NCBI GenBank assembly: GCA_038205755.1
Contig: JBBRBN010000053.1
Location: 1 to 27,503 of the forward strand
Source: JANNWF01 sp038205755
Lineage (GTDB): Bacteria; Pseudomonadota; Gammaproteobacteria; Xanthomonadales; Xanthomonadaceae
Direction: 5' to 3'
DNA: 27,503 bases
Part shown: positions 23,393 through 27,503 of the stretch, in pieces
Position numbering within the stretch: the stretch's first letter is position 1
Layout: the number at the start of each line of letters is the position of its first letter
Position numbers and translations under genes: made by a program
The notes under the pieces: generated by a model
What the model saw: only the letters and a program-made list of their open reading frames with translations
What the model was told of the DNA's origin: nothing
Database searches by the model: none

Positions 23393-24009
23393 TAGAACCA
23401 GCCCCAGGCAATATCCTCGAACTCCACCTGCCAGGGGCCAGTCTCCCGGAGGTCGCGACCCAGCGCGATCAACAGACCTGTGGCCTCAGGTACTACAGGG
23501 TGGACAGCGGAATCCTGCACCTCGGCGCGGCCAAGCTCGATCACTCGACCATCGCGAATCGTTTCGACTGCATAGGCGATCCAGCGCTGATCGTTCGCGT
23601 GCAGCTGGACTCGGTACTGAATCCCGTCACAGAGTCCGTCGGGGAACCGCCCGGTCGACCGCCACAGAAAGTTGCCGCCCGGCCAGAAGCTTTCGATTTG
23701 CATCCCGCGTGCGCCGCCAAACGCCTTTCGCTGGTCCCCGGAAATCGTTTCAGGCGTGACCGCGGACGATGTGTCCCCCAGCGTCATGCCGCGTCCGGAG
23801 ATGCTGCAAGGACGGCCCGCTTGGTCGAGGCCCAGACGGGCGCGCAGGACGACCGCGAGGTGGGAGAACGGCGAGTGGGTGAAGAGCCCGTTCGAGACGA
23901 ACCGGAAGCTTAACCACTGAGTGTTCGACTGGGCAGGACGCTCGCAGTCGTAGTGGTGGAAGTAGACTGCGGCGGCGTCATCGCGGCTGCAAAGTCTGAA
24001 GGTCGACAC
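23392..24009 (-). CDS. Hypothetical protein, possible beta-sandwich domain
   Basis: I do not recognise this 205-residue protein. It is rich in Phe, Trp and polar beta-type stretches (QWLSFRF, FLWRSTGRFPDGLCDGIQYR, VQLHANDQRWIAYAVETI, WQVEFEDIAWGWF), which looks like a concanavalin A/LamG-like beta-sandwich; that is only an impression from pattern. No signal peptide or membrane segment is seen. There is no ATG near the 5' end: the frame opens at a GTG (24009), an in-frame stop lies 8 codons upstream, and the only SD-like GGAG sits too close, so the start is uncertain. It lies 92 nt downstream of the RRM gene on the same strand. The TAG stop coincides with the end of repeat copy A, so the C-terminus may have been shaped by that insertion. 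Confidence 0.6.
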   Translation of the reverse strand: MSTFRLCSRDDAAAVYFHHYDCERPAQSNTQWLSFRFVSNGLFTHSPFSHLAVVLRARLGLDQAGRPCSISGRGMTLGDTSSAVTPETISGDQRKAFGGARGMQIESFWPGGNFLWRSTGRFPDGLCDGIQYRVQLHANDQRWIAYAVETIRDGRVIELGRAEVQDSAVHPVVPEATGLLIALGRDLRETGPWQVEFEDIAWGWF

Positions 24010-24101
24010 GCTCCAGGACGCCGGGCTTGATCAGCGATGCAACCGAAGGGAAAGCACGCGCCGCACGGCAATACCCTCGGCCGCGCGGCAGCGTTCTGCG
24101 A

Positions 24102-24365
24102 TCAGCGGCGACGGCCGCGGATGCGGGTCTCCGACTTCAAACCAACGCGAATCAAGTCACCGCCCTGCGCACTACCATCGAGAGCGGCGATGGCAGCACG
24201 CGCCTCGTGTCCTTCCATCTCCAGCTCCGCAAAGCCCTTGCATTCACCAGAGAACAGATCTTTCGACATCTTCAGGCCGCGCACGCGACCGTGCGTCTCG
24301 AACAGTTCGGTGAGGGCCTTTTCCGTCATTCCACGCGGCAAGCCGCGCACGCTCAAGCTCAGCAT
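24102..24365 (-). CDS. Small single-RRM RNA-binding protein
   Basis: The 87-residue product is one RNA recognition motif: RNP2-like LSVRGLP (3-9) and RNP1-like KGFAELEM (43-50), with a basic tail SETRIRGRRR. Such stand-alone RRM proteins occur in many bacteria and are often linked to cold or stress, with poorly known RNA targets. Its ATG at 24365 is preceded by AAGGAGGTGA (24369-24378), an exact and very strong Shine-Dalgarno sequence. The rho-independent terminator of the upstream cold-shock gene ends only 2-3 nt before this site, so expression probably depends on read-through or on a promoter inside the cold-shock gene. Confidence 0.9.
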   Translation of the reverse strand: MLSLSVRGLPRGMTEKALTELFETHGRVRGLKMSKDLFSGECKGFAELEMEGHEARAAIAALDGSAQGGDLIRVGLKSETRIRGRRR

Positions 24366-24380
24366 GTTTCACCTCCTTGA

Positions 24381-24417
24381 AAACAAAAACGCCGGGCGGA
24401 ACTGGCCCGCCCGGCGT
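24381..24417 (-). terminator. Rho-independent terminator of the cold-shock gene
   Basis: On the minus strand acgccgggcgg pairs with ccgcccggcgt (24407-24417 with 24389-24399), an 11-bp GC-rich stem with a 7-nt loop, followed at once by TTTTGTTT (24381-24388). The structure is complete and strong. It lies 22 nt after the stop of the cold-shock gene and 2 nt before the ribosome binding site of the RRM gene. Confidence 0.92.
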
Positions 24418-24439
24418 CATAGCACCAGTGCAGCGCTGA

Positions 24440-24649
24440 TTACAGCGGCTGCACCTGGTCTGCCTGCAGGCCCTTCTGGCCGCGGGTAACCACGAAGCTC
24501 ACTTTCTGACCTTCCTGCAGCGACTTGAAGCCGCTACCCTGGATGGAACGGAAGTGGACAAACAGGTCTTCACCTGTGGCCGGGGTGATAAAACCAAAGC
24601 CCTTGGCATCATTGAACCACTTGACGGTTCCGGTCTGACGATCCGACAT
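24440..24649 (-). CDS. Cold-shock protein, CspA family
   Basis: Single OB-fold RNA chaperone that melts RNA secondary structure. The 69-residue product has RNP1 KGFGFITP (16-23) and RNP2 DLFVHF (28-33) with the conserved TGTVKWFNDAKGF at the start, exactly the family length. The ATG at 24649 follows AGGAG at good spacing. It is followed by a strong terminator and then the RRM gene. About 220 nt of unique sequence precede it before a fold-back element begins; a long structured leader, as in cold-inducible csp genes, is possible but I cannot show it. Which paralogue it is cannot be told from the sequence. Confidence 0.96.
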   Translation of the reverse strand: MSDRQTGTVKWFNDAKGFGFITPATGEDLFVHFRSIQGSGFKSLQEGQKVSFVVTRGQKGLQADQVQPL

Positions 24650-24869
24650 CTAACTACTCCTGAAACGGTTTAAAAGTATCGCGGCCGCGGAGACTTCCGG
24701 GCCGAGTCTGAGGTTGCAGGGAGAAAGCGAGAAGCGACGATGCAGCAGATCGTTGGATCAACCCCACCGGGACACGATTGACAGTGACCCTGGCAAACAC
24801 AGCCCGCAAAGAGTACACCAAGCGCAACGCAATCGCCAATGGTCCTCGCGCGCCATGTTCATTTTGCTT
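24650..24869 (-). other. Presumed promoter and leader region of the cold-shock gene
   Basis: This gene-free stretch upstream of the cold-shock gene should hold its promoter and 5' leader. I found no clear -35/-10 pair that I would defend. The frame that is open across it on the minus strand looks like non-coding read-through from the repeat element upstream. Confidence 0.4.
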
Positions 24870-25049
24870 AGCAGCCTGTCGGACGTAGGTGGTCGAGGCT
24901 ATTGCTGGCTGTCTGAGGACAGACAACGACGATTCGCAGGCCCATAGCAGCGCTGTGGGCCAAGAATTGGCGGCGTGCGCTTTTTTTTTGAACACTCGGG
25001 CCGCGCAGACGGATTTGCAGCCCGGCCGGCCTACGTCCGACAGGCTGCT
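24870..25049. repeat. 180-bp fold-back element with perfect 20-bp inverted ends
   Basis: agcagcctgtcggacgtagg at 24870-24889 is exactly reversed and complemented at 25030-25049. Inside lie further hairpins, including gcccatagc/gctgtgggc at 24940-24960 with a single G:T pair, and a run of eight to nine T near 24981. No transposase frame is present. The right end recurs alone at 26911-26943. This is the structure of a MITE-like element mobilised in trans, but the parent family is not identified. Confidence 0.8.
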
Positions 25050-25050
25050 G

Positions 25051-25210
25051 GCCCGCATGTTTCATGAATTCGCGCGATGGTCGCGCAGGATGTTGTTCGC
25101 ACAGGAGACTACCGAAGGAGCGGCGTAGCGGGTGATACGACCGACTGAGGTAGTCTCCTGTGCGGACAAGAGACAAGCGAGTGCGCGTGAGATTCATGGG
25201 GTATGCGGGC
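25051..25210. repeat. ~160-bp palindromic intergenic element, copy B
   Basis: Ends are gcccgcat (25051-25058) and atgcgggc (25203-25210). An inner perfect 16-bp inverted repeat, cgcacaggagactacc at 25098-25113 against 25149-25164, would form a strong hairpin in RNA. It is the better preserved relative of copy A (23232-23392), and its left end matches the solo end at 293-332. It begins one base after the fold-back element at 24870-25049, making a compound insertion between the cold-shock gene and the hydrolase gene. Confidence 0.82.
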
Positions 25211-25232
25211 TAGGTGCCACTCACCGCGCGCC

Positions 25233-26087
25233 TCAGTCGAGGGAAACCGGCGCCTCGGTTGGCGCACTTTGGGCGCTGTCGGCAACCATGAGGCTGGCGT
25301 CCGGCAGCGGCCGTCCGGCAAGAAAGGCGCTGATGCAGGCGTTGGTCGCAGTGATCGCATCGAATGGTGTGCCGTGCCTGGAACCCTTCACCACCACAAG
25401 CTCTGAACCCAGTCGCTGCGCCCAGCGTCGCTTCTCCGCAAGCCCGGTGTAGTCGTGCTCACCGGCAAGCATAAGCGTTGGCGCAGAAAGCAGGTCCAGC
25501 CGGTCGGCCGCGCACCAATCGGCCAGCGCGCGCGCGCTGGCCAGGTAGGGTGCGACCGGGCTTGCTCCAACCACAGCCGAAACCCGCGCCCGCATCGGCG
25601 CCTGATGGGGCAATGGAAACAGGCGCTTGGCCACCATGTCGGCAGCGCGCCGCAGTCCTAACGCCCTGACCATGCCAATCTGAAGGTTCAGCTCCAGCCA
25701 CTTCTTCCAATGGTCCACACGATAGCTGGGCAAGCTGTTGATAAGCAGGAGACGGCCCATTTGAGCGGGACGCTGCAGGGCCATCTCCAGCGCGACGGCG
25801 CCTCCGAGAGAAAATCCGACAATGTGCGGACGGACAGCCTCGATCGTGTCGAAAAGACCCCACAGCGCGGCAGCCATTGTCTGAATGCTCAGCCCAGTCG
25901 CCGGCGCCTCGCTCTGGCCGGAGCCCGGAAGGTCCGGGAGTATCAAGCGGTAGCCGTCGATCAGCGGCGGCACTTGGAAAGCCCAGTCGGCGCCGCTGGA
26001 CCCGAGGCCGTGGATGAACATGACTGGCTGACCGCTGCCCAGCTCGCGCCAGTGGAGTCGACGTGCTGCTGCGGCGTGCCGGGGCAT
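25233..26087 (-). CDS. Alpha/beta hydrolase
   Basis: Soluble alpha/beta-hydrolase-fold enzyme with a full catalytic triad: Ser93 in GFSLGG (91-96), Asp212 in AGEHDYTG and His238 in GSRHGT; HGLG at 26-29 forms the oxyanion hole. The 284-residue length is normal for the family. It has no signal peptide. The cap region (about 120-190) is helical and basic; the substrate cannot be read from it, so esterase, lactonase or C-C hydrolase activity are all possible. The ATG at 26087 has a weak ribosome binding site; homology of the fold starts at residue 10-12, so the start is plausible. It is divergent from the BI-1/YccA gene with a 140-nt gap. Confidence 0.88.
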   Translation of the reverse strand: MPRHAAAARRLHWRELGSGQPVMFIHGLGSSGADWAFQVPPLIDGYRLILPDLPGSGQSEAPATGLSIQTMAAALWGLFDTIEAVRPHIVGFSLGGAVALEMALQRPAQMGRLLLINSLPSYRVDHWKKWLELNLQIGMVRALGLRRAADMVAKRLFPLPHQAPMRARVSAVVGASPVAPYLASARALADWCAADRLDLLSAPTLMLAGEHDYTGLAEKRRWAQRLGSELVVVKGSRHGTPFDAITATNACISAFLAGRPLPDASLMVADSAQSAPTEAPVSLD

Positions 26088-26227
26088 CTGGGCTCAAGCG
26101 TTGATCGGGGTCGGAATGCTAACCCGGACCTGCATTCACGGTTGCGTTATTGATCTGGCGACACACTACCCAAATCCTTCGGTTCATCGGTACACTCAGC
26201 TAGTCATCAAAACTTGGGAGGGCAGCA

Positions 26228-26899
26228 ATGTCTGAGGCACACGCATCAACCGTCGGCCTGGCCGGCGCTGAACAAGTCAATCGGACCGTCCGGCAGGCCT
26301 ATACCCTGCTCGGAATCGTTATGGCCATCGCCGCGGCTGGGGCAGGCATCGGACTGGCGGTGGGTATGCCATGGAGCATCGGCATGTGGGTGGCGCTGAT
26401 GGTGGTCTTCATCGGTGGGCCCATGCTGATCAGTTCCAAGCGGGACAGTCAGGCCAGTATCGGCTTGACCATGGTCTGGGCGGGTCTGGTGGGCTTTCTG
26501 CTCAGCCCGATGGTCGGCTCCTATCTGGCGTTCCCCGGCGGGTCGAGCATCGTGCTGAACGCGTTGGCGACCACCGCCGTCCTGTTCTTCGCGCTGTCAG
26601 CCTACGCGTTGACGACCAAGAAGGACTTCAGCTTCATGGCTGGCTTCCTGTTCGTCGGTCTGATCGTGGTGCTGCTGGCCATCGTGGCCAACATCTTCCT
26701 GCAGATTCCGGCGCTGTCGCTGACCATCTCGGCGGTCGCGGTGCTGCTGATGTGCGGCATGATCCTGTTCGACACCAGCCGGCTGGTGAACGGCGGCGAG
26801 ACCAATCCGGTGATGGTGGTCGTCTCGCTGTTTGCGAACATCGCCGTCCTTTTCATTCACCTGCTCAGCCTGTTCGGTTTCCTGAGCAGCGACGACTGA
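26228..26899 (+). CDS. Bax inhibitor-1 / YccA family membrane protein
   Basis: The 223-residue product has a polar N-terminus (MSEAHASTVGLAGAEQVNRTVRQAYTL begins it) followed by seven hydrophobic segments at roughly 26-45, 50-68, 76-95, 107-127, 135-155, 160-180 and 195-218, the layout of the BI-1/YccA family. The segment ALSAYALTTKKDFSFMAGFLF and the following LFDTSRL, with an Asp near the last helices, are characteristic. In Escherichia coli YccA interacts with FtsH; other family members act as pH-sensitive calcium leak channels. The ATG at 26228 follows GGGAGG. A terminator lies about 100 nt after the stop. Confidence 0.93.
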   Translation: MSEAHASTVGLAGAEQVNRTVRQAYTLLGIVMAIAAAGAGIGLAVGMPWSIGMWVALMVVFIGGPMLISSKRDSQASIGLTMVWAGLVGFLLSPMVGSYLAFPGGSSIVLNALATTAVLFFALSAYALTTKKDFSFMAGFLFVGLIVVLLAIVANIFLQIPALSLTISAVAVLLMCGMILFDTSRLVNGGETNPVMVVVSLFANIAVLFIHLLSLFGFLSSDD

Positions 26900-26910
26900 G
26901 CGCTGAATCT

Positions 26911-26943
26911 AGCAGCCTGTCGGACTCAGGTCGGCCGGGCTGC
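26911..26943. repeat. Solo end of the fold-back element
   Basis: agcagcctgtcggac followed by agg, cggccgggctgc matches the right end of the element at 24870-25049 (read on the minus strand) at about 30 of 33 positions. The matching second end is not found nearby. It lies 12 nt after the stop codon of the BI-1 gene. Confidence 0.7.
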
Positions 26944-26996
26944 CAGGCGACCCTGGCGAATAGCTACTGGCTGGGGTTGCGCTTCAGCCGACAAAG

Positions 26997-27029
26997 AAAT
27001 GGGCCCGCATCGCGGGCCCATTTGCTTTT
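26997..27029 (+). terminator. Rho-independent terminator after the BI-1/YccA gene
   Basis: aaatgggcccgc (26997-27008) pairs perfectly with gcgggcccattt (27012-27023) around a 3-nt loop, a 12-bp stem, followed by gctttt on the plus strand. The A-run on the other side is short, so it works mainly for plus-strand transcription. Confidence 0.88.
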
Positions 27030-27182
27030 CGCGTCAATCAGACGGTTAACGTGAAAGTCGTTCGGGTTTGGCTTCTGCATTGGCCCCTCCCCGATGTTCG
27101 AGGAAGGGCGGGGATGGACTGGGAAGCACTTTGGCCCAACTTTCATGTTGCGGAGTGCTGCTGCCCCGCTGCATGAACGTTG

Positions 27183-27203
27183 GCGGAGCAAGCTCCGCTC
27201 TAC
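27183..27203 (-). repeat. GTAG-headed REP-like palindrome
   Basis: gcggagc/gctccgc around a 2-base loop, followed by tctac; on the minus strand it starts with the GTAG head. The same unit recurs at 27322-27344 and 27481-27503. Confidence 0.75.
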
Positions 27204-27215
27204 CGAAGCCTTGCG

Positions 27216-27268
27216 AATCGTCACGCTCTCGCACCTCGTGACGCTCTCGTACCTCGTGACGCTCTCGT
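27216..27268. repeat. First block of 18-bp tandem repeats (about 3 units)
   Basis: The unit is cgtgacgctctcgyacct, where y is c or t; the first unit reads cgtcac instead of cgtgac. Units follow each other without gaps and end at a GTAG-headed palindrome, whose head replaces the last part of the unit. Confidence 0.8.
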
Positions 27269-27344
27269 AGAGCCGAGCTTGCTCGGCTGCTCCCTTGGGG
27301 GATGCGCACTGAGCCAGGCTTCAGCGGAGCAAGCTCCGCTCTAC
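27267..27344. repeat. Inverted pair of GTAG palindromes (BIME-like), first copy
   Basis: gtagagccgagcttgctcgg begins at 27267 (stem agccgagc/gctcggct) in plus orientation; the second palindrome, cagcggagcaagctccgctc, lies at 27322-27341 in the opposite orientation and ends in ctac at 27344. The two are separated by about 28 bases including cttgggggatgcgcactgag. GTAG-headed REPs of this kind are known in Stenotrophomonas and are moved by REP-associated tyrosine transposases (RAYT); no such gene is in this window. Confidence 0.78.
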
Positions 27345-27354
27345 AAAAGCATTG

Positions 27355-27427
27355 CACCTCGTGACGCTCTCGTACCTCGTGACGCTCTCGCACCTCGTGA
27401 CGCTCTCGTACCTCGCGACGCTCTCGT
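27355..27427. repeat. Second block of 18-bp tandem repeats (about 4 units)
   Basis: Four copies of the same 18-bp unit as at 27216-27268, with alternating c/t at position 14 of the unit and one cgcgac variant in the last unit. It again runs directly into a GTAG-headed palindrome. Confidence 0.8.
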
Positions 27428-27503
27428 AGAGCCGAGCTTGCTCGGCTGCTCCCTTGGGGGATGCGCACTGAGCCAGGCTTCAGCGGAGCAAGCTCCGCTC
27501 TAC
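27426..27503. repeat. Inverted pair of GTAG palindromes (BIME-like), second copy
   Basis: Repeats 27267-27344 base for base as far as I can see, at an offset of 159 bases, and runs to the end of the window. The array may therefore continue beyond it. Confidence 0.78.

Noticed and set aside
24654..25058. Minus-strand frame of 134 codons upstream of the cold-shock gene
   Set aside because: It begins inside the fold-back element at 24870-25049 and runs through the presumed leader; no motif or ribosome binding site supports it.
24868..25197. Minus-strand frame of 109 codons across both repeat elements
   Set aside because: It consists almost entirely of the two palindromic elements; a similar frame appears in copy A only because the DNA repeats.
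27216..27427. Possible CRISPR array
   Set aside because: The 18-bp units are contiguous with no unique spacers, and no cas genes are in the window.
27046..27468. Minus-strand open frame coding a 140-residue protein with Arg-Glu-Arg-His-Glu-Val repeats
   Set aside because: The frame follows from 18-bp tandem repeats and REP palindromes, whose unit length is a multiple of three. It has no domain or plausible function, and the palindromes inside it are typical of non-coding DNA.

Overview
The window looks like chromosomal DNA of a GC-rich gammaproteobacterium, most likely of the Lysobacterales (Xanthomonadales). Three things point there: the conserved minus-strand order serC, (serA), pheA, hisC, aroA, cmk, rpsA, ihfB, lapA, lapB, followed by WbpL-like and WbpM-like envelope sugar genes and galU; the palindromes with a GTAG head at the right end, which resemble the REP type known from Stenotrophomonas; and the generally housekeeping gene content. 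The assignment rests on gene order and repeat type, not on a database search.

Region 1 (1-352) lies downstream of galU and holds no convincing gene. It has a perfect 13-bp inverted repeat and one end of a palindromic repeat element that recurs later. Region 2 (353-14945) is a near-continuous minus-strand supraoperon of 13 genes. serC and serA make serine; pheA, hisC and aroA serve aromatic amino acid synthesis; cmk, rpsA and ihfB are core functions; lapA and lapB control lipopolysaccharide assembly; a WecA/WbpL-type transferase, a WbpM/CapD-type dehydratase and galU make envelope glycan precursors. serA-pheA-hisC-aroA and lapA-lapB-GT4 are joined by 1-4 bp start/stop overlaps. A 164-bp palindromic element fills the capD-galU gap.

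Region 3 (15036-19260) carries two minus-strand signalling genes: a protein with five PAS domains plus GGDEF and EAL, and a tail-anchored protein with two degenerate FHA domains. Region 4 (19401-23172) is mixed: a polyhydroxyalkanoate-granule-type protein, a conserved protein of unknown function divergent from a patatin-like lipase that has a good sigma70-type promoter, a SlyD-like prolyl isomerase, and an NlpC/P60 lipoprotein.

Region 5 (23173-27503) is rich in repeats. It holds an unrecognised 205-residue protein, an RRM protein, a cold-shock protein, an alpha/beta hydrolase and a Bax-inhibitor-1/YccA membrane protein. Between them lie two near-full-length copies of a ~160-bp palindromic element, a 180-bp fold-back element with perfect 20-bp ends plus a solo end, and a terminal array that combines GTAG-headed palindromes with 18-bp tandem repeats.

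I see no defence system, prophage, CRISPR array, rRNA or tRNA. The most interesting points are the cold-shock terminator sitting directly against the ribosome binding site of the RRM gene, the collagen-like repeat tract on PheA, and the palindromic repeat families that abut or supply stop codons and ribosome binding sites.
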